A stretch of 49,519 nt of DNA, taken from the NCBI RefSeq assembly GCF_020697055.1, contig NZ_JAJFBP010000040.1, positions 1-49,519 of the forward strand, in the 5' to 3' direction. Each line of letters starts with the position of its first letter. Position 1 is the first letter of the stretch. The notes under the pieces were generated by a model. The model was not told where the DNA came from, did no database searches, and saw only the letters and a list, made by a program, of their open reading frames with translations. The stretch is from Panacagrimonas sp. GTDB taxonomy: Bacteria; Pseudomonadota; Gammaproteobacteria; Nevskiales; Nevskiaceae. The position numbers and the translations under genes are program-made. Positions 31,446 through 39,888 of the stretch are shown in pieces.

Positions 31446-32606
31446 CCGCAGCATCTGCGTGATGTTGTTGCGCTGGATGTTCGACGATCCGCCGGCGATC
31501 GGCAGGATCAGCATGTCGCGCACGTGGCGTTCGGCGTCGAACTCGCGCGTCAGTCCGTAGGCGCCGATGATCTCCTGCGCATCGATGACGATCTTCCGGC
31601 CGCGTTCGGTGACGAACAGCTTGGCCATCGAGCTTTCGACGCCGCAGGGTTCTCCGCGGCTGGCCATCGCCGCGGCGTGATAGAGCATCAGGCGGCAGGC
31701 GAGCAGGTCGGTGCGCATGTCGGCGAGCTTGTGCCGGACCGCCTGGTAGGTGCTGACCGGCTTGCCGAACTGCTGTCTCGCCTGCGCGTATTCCCAGGCG
31801 TCGCCGGCCGCCGCTTCGGCGATCCCGAGTGCCATCGCCGCGACCTCGAGCTTCTCCACGTTCAGCACCGACCCGGTGATCATCTCCCAGCCCTTGTTCC
31901 ATCCGTCCGGGCCGCCGACCACGTCGTCGATGCCCACGGTGACGTCGTCGAGCCAGACGTCGGTCGTCGGCGCGCCCTTCATCCCGATCGAGTCGGTCAC
32001 CTCGATCCGGACTCCCGCGGCGCGGGTGGGGATGATCAGCAGCGACAGGTTGCGATGGCGCGCAGCCGGATCGCCGGAGCGGACCAGCGTCAGGATGTGA
32101 TCGGCGATGTTGGCACCGGTGCAGAAGCGCTTGACGCCGTTCACGACCACGCGGTCGTCGACGATCTTCGCCGTGGTCTTGACGCTGGCGATGTCGGCGC
32201 CGACATCGGGTTCGGTCAGGCCGTACGCGTAGAGGATCTCACCGCGCGCCACCTTGGGAAGGATCGCGGCCTTCTGCGCGGCGCTGCCGCTCTTGCCGAT
32301 GTTCATGCCGCAATAGCAGCTGCACATGATGTAGGGCACCGCCACCGCCAGCGAACGGCGCGACAGCTCCTCGATGATCGTCATCGCCGCCACGACGTCG
32401 ACGCCGGTTCCTCCGTATTGCTCGGGGACGGTGACGCCGGTGACGCCCAGCCCGATCAGCCGTGCAAAGACCTCGCGCGGGAAGATGTCCTGCGCGTCCC
32501 ATTTCCGGGCGTCGGCCCGCGGCATCTCGCGCTCGACGAAACGCCGGATCGTGTCGCGGAGCGAGGCGAGGTCCTCGCGCTCACCGGATGCGGGTGCTGG
32601 GTTCAC
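31440..32606 (-). CDS. Acyl-CoA dehydrogenase family protein
   Basis: GTG at 32606 gives 388 residues. Landmarks are VTVPEQYGGTGVDVVAAMTI, YGLTEPDVGADIASVKTTA, FCTGANIADHILTLVRSG, GMKGAPTTDVWLDDV, RQQFGKPVSTYQAVRHKLAD and FDAERHVRDMLILPIAGGSS. FAD-binding elements are in place. Where medium-chain enzymes have the catalytic Glu (YEGT), this has AGGS, so the base must come from elsewhere (as in isovaleryl-type enzymes) or the reaction differs. It would desaturate an acyl-CoA next to the thioester, after or before the mutase step. It starts 28 bases after the MeaB-like gene. Confidence 0.92.
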   Translation of the reverse strand: MNPAPASGEREDLASLRDTIRRFVEREMPRADARKWDAQDIFPREVFARLIGLGVTGVTVPEQYGGTGVDVVAAMTIIEELSRRSLAVAVPYIMCSCYCGMNIGKSGSAAQKAAILPKVARGEILYAYGLTEPDVGADIASVKTTAKIVDDRVVVNGVKRFCTGANIADHILTLVRSGDPAARHRNLSLLIIPTRAAGVRIEVTDSIGMKGAPTTDVWLDDVTVGIDDVVGGPDGWNKGWEMITGSVLNVEKLEVAAMALGIAEAAAGDAWEYAQARQQFGKPVSTYQAVRHKLADMRTDLLACRLMLYHAAAMASRGEPCGVESSMAKLFVTERGRKIVIDAQEIIGAYGLTREFDAERHVRDMLILPIAGGSSNIQRNNITQMLRL

Positions 32607-32634
32607 GGATGCTCCATCGGTGGCGTGGCGGTGC

Positions 32635-33528
32635 TCATGGGCAGGCGTCGATCGTCGGCAGCGCCTTGATGAACGCGCCGACCATCGCCGCGCGTGCCTT
32701 CAGATCGTCTTTTGGGACACGCGCGAAATGTGCGTCCAGATGCGTCGACGTCGCGGCCAGCGCCATCCGTGACAGCACGTCCTGGACGGTGGCGGATCGG
32801 CGCGACCGTCGCGTGCCCGCATCCATCTGCTGCGCCGCCTCGATCTTCGTCAGCAGATCGTCGACGCCGGCGCCGGTCACGCTGCTGACGGCAACGACGT
32901 CGACCGCGCTGCGTCTGAACGACTGCAGTCCCACCGATTGGCGGATCGCCGAGACCAGCTCGGCGGTCCCCAGGTCGGACTTGTTCACGGCGATCACGTC
33001 GCACAGCTCGACGACGCCGCTCTTGATGAACTGCACCCAGTCGCCGCTGTCGGGCCCGAACACCAGCACCAGCGCGTCGCCGCGACGCGCGACGTCGAGT
33101 TCCTGCTGGCCGATCCCGACCGATTCGATGAAGACGTGGTCGAAGCCGTTGTTCAACAGCATCCACGCGATCACCGGTGCCGTGATCCCGATGCATTCGG
33201 TGCCGCTGGCCGCGGCCAGCGAACGGATGAACACGCGCTCGCCGAACTCGGCGCCCAGCATGCGCAGGCGGTCGCCCAGGATCGCGCCGCCGGTGATCGA
33301 CGAACTCGGATCCACCAGCAGTGCGGCGACGCGCTCGCCGTTCTGCGCCGCGGCCGCGAGCAGGCGGTGGATCAGCGAGGATTTGCCGGCGCCCGGCGCA
33401 CCGGCGACGACCGTGACGCGACCCCGGTCGATGTCCAGCGTCGCGAGCCTGTCGATCGCCTTGTCCGGATGAAGCTCGATCCGCGTGATCTGCGCGGCGA
33501 GCTGCGCCGTGGTCAGGGCGGGGCTCAC
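32635..33528 (-). CDS. MeaB/ArgK-family GTPase (mutase chaperone)
   Basis: GTG at 33528 overlaps the ligase stop by four bases and gives 297 residues. Walker A is GAPGAGKS (43-50). It has VDPSSSITGGAILGDRLRM, the switch region FIESVGIGQQELDVA and guanine motif NKSD. MeaB proteins load and protect the adenosylcobalamin of methylmalonyl-CoA-type mutases and use GTP hydrolysis to eject damaged cofactor. Located between the ligase and acyl-CoA dehydrogenase genes and two genes after the mutase subunits, it is very probably dedicated to this mutase. Confidence 0.93.
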   Translation of the reverse strand: MSPALTTAQLAAQITRIELHPDKAIDRLATLDIDRGRVTVVAGAPGAGKSSLIHRLLAAAAQNGERVAALLVDPSSSITGGAILGDRLRMLGAEFGERVFIRSLAAASGTECIGITAPVIAWMLLNNGFDHVFIESVGIGQQELDVARRGDALVLVFGPDSGDWVQFIKSGVVELCDVIAVNKSDLGTAELVSAIRQSVGLQSFRRSAVDVVAVSSVTGAGVDDLLTKIEAAQQMDAGTRRSRRSATVQDVLSRMALAATSTHLDAHFARVPKDDLKARAAMVGAFIKALPTIDACP

Positions 33529-34916
33529 GTCGCAGGAGTCCGCTTGTCGATCACGCGCCGCGCCTTGAACACCATTTGCTCGAAGGTGCCCGCGTCCACG
33601 AGCTGCACGTCGACGCGGATGCCCAGGTCGTGGCGCAGTTCGTCGGCCAGTTTCTTCACCAGGTGCGCGCGGGCCGCCGCGGCATCATCGCCCTGGGCAT
33701 TCAACCAGGGTCGGTCGACCTCCACCTCGATCCGCAGGTCGTCCATCGCGCCGTGCTTCTCGACGAACACCCGGTATTCGGATCCCACGCCGTCGATCTG
33801 GCGCAGCGTGGCCTCGATCGCGCTGGGGTAGACGTTGACGCCGCGGATCAGCAGCGTGTCGTCGAGCCGGCAGACCAGGCCTTCGGGTAGCCGCGGATAG
33901 GTGCGACCGCAGGCGCAGGGCTCGCGTGACAGGCGCGCCCGGTCGCCCGCGGCGAAACGGATCATCGGCTGCGACTGGCGCCACAGCGTGGTGTAGACCG
34001 TCGCGCCGAATTCGCCATCGACGACGCCGCGGTTCAGATCGTCGGGCGACACGATCTCCAGGTACACCTCGTCCTCGTAGACGTGCATGCCGGTGCCGTG
34101 GTGGCACGACGAGTTCATCTGCGTGGGAAAGCACTCGGAGGTGTTGCCGGTATCGCAGATCGTCACGTGCGCGCCCCACGCGGCCTTCATCGCTTCCTTG
34201 GAACCGGGCACGCCGCCGCCCGGCTCGCCACCGACGATCAGCGTGTGGATGCTGCTCCTGCGCAGGTCGACGCCGAGGTTTCGGGCGACTTCGGCCAGAT
34301 GCATCACGTAGGAGGGCGTGGCCATCAGCACGGTGGAGCGGGTGAGCCCGATCAGCTCGACCTGCCGGCGCGAGTCGAGTGCGCCCACCGAGAACGCCGT
34401 TGCGCCGATGCCCTCCACGCCGAGCAGCAGCGCCCAGCCGCCGATGAACATGCTGAAAGGAAACGCCAGCTGCACGACGTCGCCGGGACGTACGCCCATG
34501 CCCCAAACCGCCATCGCCTGCGCCTCGGCGGCGCGCGCCCAGTCCCCCTTCGAGATCGCGTAGAGCGTCGGCGTGCCGGTGGTCCCGGACGAGCCGAACA
34601 CGCGCGCCACGTCGTGGGGCTCGGTGGTGGAGTACGAGCCGAACGGCGGATGCGCCGCCTGGTCGTCGCGGATCATCTGCTTGGTGACGATCGGGACGCG
34701 GGCGGTGAAATCGTCGAGCGACCGGATCTGGTCCGGCCGCACGCCGTGCGCGTCGTACAGGCGGCGATAGAACGGGTTGCGCTCGTAGACGTCGCGGAGT
34801 TGGGCCTGCACGCGCTCGAGTATGAGCTCGCGTCGGGGGGCGAGGGCGAGCGTCTCGCGAGGTTCGTCCCAGAAGCGCGGGAACGGACGCAGGCGTTCGT
34901 CGGAGGTCGGATGCAT
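33525..34916 (-). CDS. Phenylacetate-CoA-ligase-like (PaaK family) AMP-forming acyl-CoA ligase
   Basis: ATG at 34916 gives 463 residues, the PaaK length. The AMP-binding P-loop is VFGSSGTTGTPT (about 107-117). Then come IGGWALLLGVEGIGATAFSV, the mid motif DTGNTSECFPTQMNSSCHHG, where PaaK has the ExxG-type adenine contact, RLSREPCACGRTYPRLPEG with zinc-type cysteines, and the hinge GVNVYPSAIEATL. It activates a carboxylic acid to its CoA ester using ATP. It lies 13 bases after the B12 subunit gene and overlaps the chaperone gene, so it is likely the entry step producing the mutase substrate. A PaaK-like ligase is also found beside 2-hydroxyisobutyryl-CoA mutase genes. Confidence 0.9.
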   Translation of the reverse strand: MHPTSDERLRPFPRFWDEPRETLALAPRRELILERVQAQLRDVYERNPFYRRLYDAHGVRPDQIRSLDDFTARVPIVTKQMIRDDQAAHPPFGSYSTTEPHDVARVFGSSGTTGTPTLYAISKGDWARAAEAQAMAVWGMGVRPGDVVQLAFPFSMFIGGWALLLGVEGIGATAFSVGALDSRRQVELIGLTRSTVLMATPSYVMHLAEVARNLGVDLRRSSIHTLIVGGEPGGGVPGSKEAMKAAWGAHVTICDTGNTSECFPTQMNSSCHHGTGMHVYEDEVYLEIVSPDDLNRGVVDGEFGATVYTTLWRQSQPMIRFAAGDRARLSREPCACGRTYPRLPEGLVCRLDDTLLIRGVNVYPSAIEATLRQIDGVGSEYRVFVEKHGAMDDLRIEVEVDRPWLNAQGDDAAAARAHLVKKLADELRHDLGIRVDVQLVDAGTFEQMVFKARRVIDKRTPAT

Positions 34917-34929
34917 GGGGCTGCGGCCC

Positions 34930-35358
34930 TCAGCCCTGCGACTCGGCTTCGGCCTCCCGGGCCGCGCGCCGCCTGGTGACGCACGCATCGGCGGCCGCGA
35001 CGATGTCGGCGATCGACGAGCCGGGCCCGAACACGGCGCTGACCCCCATGTCCTTCAGCACCCGCGCGTCGTCATCGGCGATCGTGCCGCCGACCAGCAC
35101 CGCGCTGCTCATGCCCAGCGTCGATCCCGCGTCGATCACCCGCCGCGTGAGGCTCAGGTGCGCGCCCGACAGGATGCTCAGCCCCACCGCGTCGGCGTCT
35201 TCCTGGACGGCGGCCATGGCGACCTGTTCGGGCGTGACCCGCGTGCCGAGATTGACGACGGTGAAACCCGCGTCGCGCAGACCCGAGGCCACCACGGCGG
35301 CGCCGGTGGTGTGCCCGTCGAGTCCCACCTTGCAGATGATGACCTTGCCTCGGCTCAT
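34930..35358 (-). CDS. B12-binding (small) subunit of an acyl-CoA mutase
   Basis: ATG at 35358 gives 142 residues. The cobalamin-binding signature is complete: DGHTTG (residues 14-19, the DxHxxG motif whose His16 replaces the lower ligand of cobalt), GLSILSGAH (the SxL part) and VLVGGTIADDD (the GG part). The fold is the flavodoxin-like C-terminal domain of methylmalonyl-CoA mutase, here as a separate protein, as in isobutyryl- and 2-hydroxyisobutyryl-CoA mutases. It starts 17 bases after the large-subunit gene, so the two are co-expressed. An arginine-rich tail (RRRAAREAEAESQG) follows the domain. Confidence 0.95.
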   Translation of the reverse strand: MSRGKVIICKVGLDGHTTGAAVVASGLRDAGFTVVNLGTRVTPEQVAMAAVQEDADAVGLSILSGAHLSLTRRVIDAGSTLGMSSAVLVGGTIADDDARVLKDMGVSAVFGPGSSIADIVAAADACVTRRRAAREAEAESQG

Positions 35359-35375
35359 GACCCGGATCTCTCCAT

Positions 35376-37043
35376 TCACATGTAGCGCCGTTCTTCGGCA
35401 GGCACTTCGCCATAGACCGCGCGCATGACCTCGTACATCTCGCCGAAGCTGACGGAGTCCCGCGCCGCACGGATGGCGGCCGGGATGACGTTGGCGCCGG
35501 ACGTCGCGACGTCCAGCAGGTTCGCCCGCGCGGCGTCGGCCCGCGCCTGGTTGCGGTTGCGTTTGAACGCCTTGATGCGCTCGATCTGGTCGCGCTGGGC
35601 TTCCTCGTCGGGCCGTGTGTAGGGCATCGACAGCGACTCGTCGTGCACGTACTCGTTGACGCCCACGATCACGCGCGTCCTGTCGTCGACCTCGCGCTGG
35701 TACTGCCGGGCCCACGCGACCTTCTGCTCCTGCACCCATCCGGCCTCCGCGGCCTTGACCATGCCGCCGAGATCGTCGATCTGCTTGAGCAGTTCCCAGC
35801 CGCGGCTTTCCAGCTCGCTGGTCATCGCCTCGACGTAGTACGAGCCGCCGAGCGGATCGACCGTCTGGCCCACGCGCGCCTCGTGCGCCAGCATGTTCTG
35901 CGTGTTGAGCGAGACCCGCGCCGACTGCTCGGTGGGGATGCCGTAGGTCTCGTCGTAGCAGGAGATGTGCAGCGACTGCGCGCCACCGAGCACCGATGCG
36001 AGCGCCTGTACCGCGCCGCGGGCGATGTTGACCAGCGGCTGCTGCGCGGTCAGCGCCGCGCCCGAGGTCTGCGCGTGGAAGCGCAGCGCCTGGGCGCGCG
36101 GGGATTCGCAGTGGTAGCGCTCGCGGATGATCTTGGCCCACATCCGGCGCATCGCCCGCATCTTGCAGATCTCTTCGAAGAAATCGATGTGGCTGCACAG
36201 CATGAACGACAGGCGTGGCGCGACCTGTTCGACTTTCAGGCCGCGCTCCAGGCAGGTGTCGAGGTAGGCGATCGCGTCGCCGAACGTGAACGCGATCTCC
36301 TGGATCGCCGAGCATCCGCCGTCGCGGATGTTGTAGCCGGAGATGCTGACGGGGTTCCATCGCGGAATGTTTCGGGCGGCGAACTCCGCCACGTCGGCGA
36401 ACAGCTTCATGTTGCCGCGCAACGGCAGGTCCCACCACGGACACGAGTGGTAGTACATCAACACGTCGCCCTGCGTCGTGCCCGACAGCTTTTCGAACGG
36501 GATGTTGCGCTCCTCGGCGAGGCCCAGCAGCAGGCTGAAGATGTACGGGCCCCAGTGCGAGTACGAGATGCTGACCTTGTCGAGCTCGATCCCGTCGAGC
36601 AGCGTGCGCATGTCGTCGAGCGAGTTCATCGGCACGCCACTGACACCGATCTCGCCCTCGGCCAGCGGGTGGTCGGCGTCGTAACCCGCCAGCGTCGGAT
36701 AGTCGAAGACGAAATGCAGCCCGGTCTGGCCGCTGCGCAGCAGCTGGCGAACCCGTCCGTTGGTGCTGCGCGGCGTGTTGAATCCGGTGATCGGCCGTCG
36801 CGTCCACAGCTTTCCGCGATAGCCGGTGGGCTGCACGCCGCGCACGAACGGGTATTGCCCGGGAAAGCCGATGTCCTGCTCGGCATCGATGCTGGATACG
36901 TCCTGAGGCGTGTACAGGCGCTTGACCGGCACGCCGCTCCACGACGCGATGTTCTCGCGCTCCGGTGCGCGTGCGGTGGCCGCGCGTACTTCGCGCTCCT
37001 CCCATTCGCGCAGGCGTGCGTCGTGCTGATCGTCTGCTGCCAC
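35376..37043 (-). CDS. Acyl-CoA mutase large subunit (methylmalonyl-CoA mutase family), atypical active site
   Basis: GTG at 37043 after AGGAGAACGACA gives 555 residues, a full TIM-barrel large subunit without B12 domain (that is the next gene). Landmarks are YPFVRGVQPTGYRGKLWT, GQTGLHFVFDYPTLAGYDAD, VEQVAPRLSFMLCSHIDFFE, LRFHAQTSGAALTAQQ and IDPLGGSYYVEAM-like VDPLGGSYYVEAM. Aligned by eye with P. shermanii methylmalonyl-CoA mutase, Tyr89 is Ile85, the 2-hydroxyisobutyryl mutase Asp117 position is Val112, Arg207 is Lys213 and His244 is Asn238 (SISGYNIRDGG). Ile at the first position is shared with 2-hydroxyisobutyryl-CoA mutase; the Lys and Asn are not known to me in characterised members. 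It therefore probably rearranges a different branched acyl-CoA. Confidence 0.93.
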   Translation of the reverse strand: MAADDQHDARLREWEEREVRAATARAPERENIASWSGVPVKRLYTPQDVSSIDAEQDIGFPGQYPFVRGVQPTGYRGKLWTRRPITGFNTPRSTNGRVRQLLRSGQTGLHFVFDYPTLAGYDADHPLAEGEIGVSGVPMNSLDDMRTLLDGIELDKVSISYSHWGPYIFSLLLGLAEERNIPFEKLSGTTQGDVLMYYHSCPWWDLPLRGNMKLFADVAEFAARNIPRWNPVSISGYNIRDGGCSAIQEIAFTFGDAIAYLDTCLERGLKVEQVAPRLSFMLCSHIDFFEEICKMRAMRRMWAKIIRERYHCESPRAQALRFHAQTSGAALTAQQPLVNIARGAVQALASVLGGAQSLHISCYDETYGIPTEQSARVSLNTQNMLAHEARVGQTVDPLGGSYYVEAMTSELESRGWELLKQIDDLGGMVKAAEAGWVQEQKVAWARQYQREVDDRTRVIVGVNEYVHDESLSMPYTRPDEEAQRDQIERIKAFKRNRNQARADAARANLLDVATSGANVIPAAIRAARDSVSFGEMYEVMRAVYGEVPAEERRYM

Positions 37044-37086
37044 TGTCGTTCTCCTGTCCTTGCCGGACGCCAGCGAGAGTAGCTGC

Positions 37087-37102
37087 GACCAAACGATTGG
37101 TC
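37087..37102. promoter_or_regulatory. Palindromic operator in the divergent promoter region
   Basis: GACCAAACGATTGGTC has perfect six-base arms around ACGA, followed by an AT-rich stretch. It lies in the 123 bases between the divergent mutase operon and enoyl-CoA hydratase gene. Shape and size (ACCAA-N4-TTGGT) fit a TetR-family operator, so the TetR protein of the operon is the likely ligand-responsive repressor of both directions. Confidence 0.6.
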
Positions 37103-37166
37103 AAAAATACGGGTATTCTCCCTTGGTGTGTTTTCCCGCAGACGATTCATCCAATCGAGGGCCCCG

Positions 37167-37967
37167 ATGAACCTGTTCCAGGACTACCAGACCATGCGGT
37201 TCACCCGCGATCAGCGAATCCTGACGATCACGATGGACTGCGGTGACGGCCGCAACGCCGTCACGATCCGGTCGCACGAAGAGCTCGCCCGCGTGTTCGA
37301 CGAGGTGCAGCGCGATCCGGACTCGGACGTCGTGATCCTGACCGGCACGCAGGAAGCGTTTTCCGCGGGCGGCGACATGGCGATGTTCCGCGACGCGCCG
37401 CCGGGACACGACGGCCCCGGTTTTCTTTCCCGCGTGGACGCCAAGCGCATCATCTTCAGCCTGATCGACCTGGAGAAGCCGATCATCGCCAAGGTCCGCG
37501 GGCCGGCGATCGGGCTCGGCGCATCGCTGGCGCTGCTCTGCGACGTGATCTTCGCAGCCGAAGGCGCGGTGATCGCCGATCCGCACGTGCGTGCGGGCAT
37601 CGTCGCGGGCGACGGCGGCGCCATCATGTGGCCGCAGCTGATCGGCTATGCGCGGGCCAAGGAATACCTGCTGACGGGCGATCCGCTGTCGGCGCGCGAT
37701 GCGGCCGCCATCGGCCTGATCAACCATTGTGTGGCCGACGACAAGCTCGACGAGGCCGTCGCGGCGTTCGCGCAGAAGCTCGCCCGCGGACACCAGAAGG
37801 CGATCCGCTGGACCAAGGTCGCCACCAACATCGGATTGAAGCAGCTGGCGACCGCGATCACCGACACCGCGCTGGCCTACGAGTGGATGACGTTCGAGAC
37901 CGCGGACCATCGGGAGGCGGTCAACGCCTTCCTGGAGAAGCGGCGCCCGCAGTTCAAAGGCAACTGA
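37167..37967 (+). CDS. Enoyl-CoA hydratase/isomerase (crotonase) family protein
   Basis: ATG 37167 after CGAGGGCCCCG gives 266 residues. The oxyanion-hole loops are FSAGGDM (after VVILTGTQEA) and IGLGASLALLCDVIFAAEGA. The usual second loop with catalytic Glu is altered: DPHVRAGIVAGDGGAIMWPQ has Asp-Gly-Gly, so hydration by the two-Glu mechanism is not assured; isomerase, hydrolase or lyase activity is possible. It is divergent from the mutase operon across a shared operator, hence probably in the same pathway. Confidence 0.9.
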   Translation: MNLFQDYQTMRFTRDQRILTITMDCGDGRNAVTIRSHEELARVFDEVQRDPDSDVVILTGTQEAFSAGGDMAMFRDAPPGHDGPGFLSRVDAKRIIFSLIDLEKPIIAKVRGPAIGLGASLALLCDVIFAAEGAVIADPHVRAGIVAGDGGAIMWPQLIGYARAKEYLLTGDPLSARDAAAIGLINHCVADDKLDEAVAAFAQKLARGHQKAIRWTKVATNIGLKQLATAITDTALAYEWMTFETADHREAVNAFLEKRRPQFKGN

Positions 37968-37990
37968 TATCGCGCCGGAGGCCCTACGAC

Positions 37991-38779
37991 ATGCAGCTAC
38001 AGGATCGCGTCGCCCTCGTGACCGGCGCCGGGCGGGGCATCGGAAAAGCCATCGCCCTTCGGTTCGCGCGCGAAGGCGCGGACGTTGGCGTCTTCGACCT
38101 GGACGAGGCCAGCGCCCGGTCCACCGCAGACGAAATCACCGCACTGGGGCGGCGTGCGGTCCACCGGGCCGTCGATGTCGCCGACGGGGAGCAGGTCCAG
38201 GCCGCGGTGGGGCAGGTGGCCGACGAACTTGGCCGGCTCGACATCTGCGTCAACAACGCCGGCTTCGCCAAGGCCCAGCCGTTCCTCGAGATGACGCACG
38301 AGAACTGGGATCGTCATCTCAAGGTGCATCTGTATGGAAGCTTCTTCTGCGCGCAGGCGGCGGCGCGCGAGATGGTCAGGCGACGCTTCGGGCGCATCGT
38401 CAACATCGCGTCGGTCGCCGGCCTGATGGGGCCGATCGACCTTGCGGCGTACGGCGCCGCGAAGTCCGGCGTGATCGGAATGACGCGCGCGGCCGCGCTG
38501 GAACTCGCCGACCACGGCATCACCGTCAATGCCATCGCACCCGGCCCGATCGAAACCGAGCTGCTGCGCGTGTGGTCGGCCGAGGCGCTGCGCGAGCGGG
38601 CGAAGCACCAGCCGGTCGCGCGCCTCGGCGCGGTCGAGGAGATCGCGCACGCCGCGCTGTTCCTGGCCTCCGCGGAATCCGGCTACATCAACGGAACGAC
38701 GCTGGTGATCGACGGCGGCGCCGTCGGTGCCGGCGCCTACATGGTCGAGAAATACCGCCGAAGGAAAGCCGGGGCCTGA
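37991..38779 (+). CDS. SDR-family NAD(P)-dependent oxidoreductase
   Basis: ATG 37991 gives 262 residues, 23 bases after the enoyl-CoA hydratase gene. Intact motifs: TGAGRGIG, NNAGFA, catalytic Ser in IVNIASVAG, YGAAK, INGTTLVIDGGAV. Asp in VGVFDLDEA suggests NAD(H). Paired with a crotonase, it likely acts as a 3-hydroxyacyl-CoA dehydrogenase. The C-terminus YMVEKYRRRKAGA is basic and longer than usual. Confidence 0.92.
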   Translation: MQLQDRVALVTGAGRGIGKAIALRFAREGADVGVFDLDEASARSTADEITALGRRAVHRAVDVADGEQVQAAVGQVADELGRLDICVNNAGFAKAQPFLEMTHENWDRHLKVHLYGSFFCAQAAAREMVRRRFGRIVNIASVAGLMGPIDLAAYGAAKSGVIGMTRAAALELADHGITVNAIAPGPIETELLRVWSAEALRERAKHQPVARLGAVEEIAHAALFLASAESGYINGTTLVIDGGAVGAGAYMVEKYRRRKAGA

Positions 38780-38801
38780 TGCATCCGCGGCGTCGGGAAC
38801 G

Positions 38802-39869
38802 CTACGGCGTCCCCGACGGCACGAACTTGTCGGCGTGGATGCGTTCGGGATCGACGCCCAGTTCGGTCAGCCGCTTCTCGACGGCTTCGACCATGCCGAG
38901 GTTTCCGCAGATGAAGGCCGCGGTGCGCGAGTAGTCGACGCCGAGGTCCTGCGTCAGCGCGGCGGTGACCAGGCCGCGCGCGCCGGTCCAGTCCGACCCC
39001 GCCGGCTCGTGCGACAGGATCGTGACCAGGCGGACGCGATCGCCGCCTTCGGCCAGCAGCTGCTGCAGCTGCGCGTTGGCGAAGACGTCCTTCTGCGTGC
39101 GCACGCCGAAGACGATCGTGAACCTCGCGGACTTCGATCGGCGCAGCCGATCGCCGACGATCGAGAGAATCGGCGCCAGGCCCGTGCCGCCGGCCACGCA
39201 CACGCCGTCGGTATCGACGTCGTCGATGCCCATGATCCCGTACGGCCCTTCGATCCAGAACTTGGTGCCGGTGCGGTCCTGTTCGAACAGCCACTCCGAG
39301 AACTTCCCGCCCGGAAGCCGCTTGACCAGGAAGCCGACTTCGGCGGCCGGTGCGCCGTCCTCTGGCGGCGGCACGTCGTAATACGAATAGCTGCGCCGCG
39401 TGAACGAGCCGGACTCGGCGATCGTGCAGTACTGGCCGGCGTGGAAATACACCGGCGTGTCGAGCTTCAGGCGCAGGTCGATCACGTCGCCCGGCAGCTT
39501 GACCCAGCGGCTCACCCGCGCGGGGACGGTCTTCACCGGGATCAGCGCGTGGTGGCCGAGCCTGGCCTCGACCACCAGGTCGCCGCGCACCTTGGCCTGG
39601 CACGCGAGCACGTAGCCGGCCTCGATCTGCTCGTTGGTCAGCGGCGAGAGCGCGAGGTCCACCATCGGGCTGACGCGGCCCGAGACCAGGCGCGTCTTGC
39701 AGCTGCCGCAGACGCCGACGCGGCAGTTGTGCGGATAGTCGACTCCCTGCTCGATGGCGGCCTTGAGCAGCAGGTCGTTGCGCTTGACGTCGAAGCACGT
39801 CTCCTTGCCGTCCTTGCCGCGAACGGAGATGCGGCACAGGTCGGCGCGCTGCGCGACGGTCGAGGTCAT
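38802..39869 (-). CDS. NAD(P)H:ferredoxin-type reductase with N-terminal 2Fe-2S domain
   Basis: ATG at 39869 gives 355 residues. The plant-type 2Fe-2S domain comes first: ligands C49, C54, C57 (HNCRVGVCGSCK) and C90 (VLACQAKV). Then the FAD domain (TRRSYSYYDVP carries the RxYS motif) and the NAD domain (GVCVAGGTGLAPILSIV, late ICGNLGMVEAVE). This order (2Fe-2S, FAD, NAD) is that of XylA-type reductases that feed electrons to membrane di-iron monooxygenases. The AlkB-type gene is directly upstream in the same transcript, 19 bases apart, so this is its electron donor. Confidence 0.93.
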   Translation of the reverse strand: MTSTVAQRADLCRISVRGKDGKETCFDVKRNDLLLKAAIEQGVDYPHNCRVGVCGSCKTRLVSGRVSPMVDLALSPLTNEQIEAGYVLACQAKVRGDLVVEARLGHHALIPVKTVPARVSRWVKLPGDVIDLRLKLDTPVYFHAGQYCTIAESGSFTRRSYSYYDVPPPEDGAPAAEVGFLVKRLPGGKFSEWLFEQDRTGTKFWIEGPYGIMGIDDVDTDGVCVAGGTGLAPILSIVGDRLRRSKSARFTIVFGVRTQKDVFANAQLQQLLAEGGDRVRLVTILSHEPAGSDWTGARGLVTAALTQDLGVDYSRTAAFICGNLGMVEAVEKRLTELGVDPERIHADKFVPSGTP

Positions 39870-39888
39870 CGTTCGGATTCCGTGCAGG

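Noticed and set aside
34930..37104. 724-codon minus-strand frame that could fuse the B12 subunit to a large upstream part
   Set aside because: Upstream of 35358 the frame is arginine-rich shadow of the mutase large subunit; the B12 subunit has its own ATG at 35358 and full domain.
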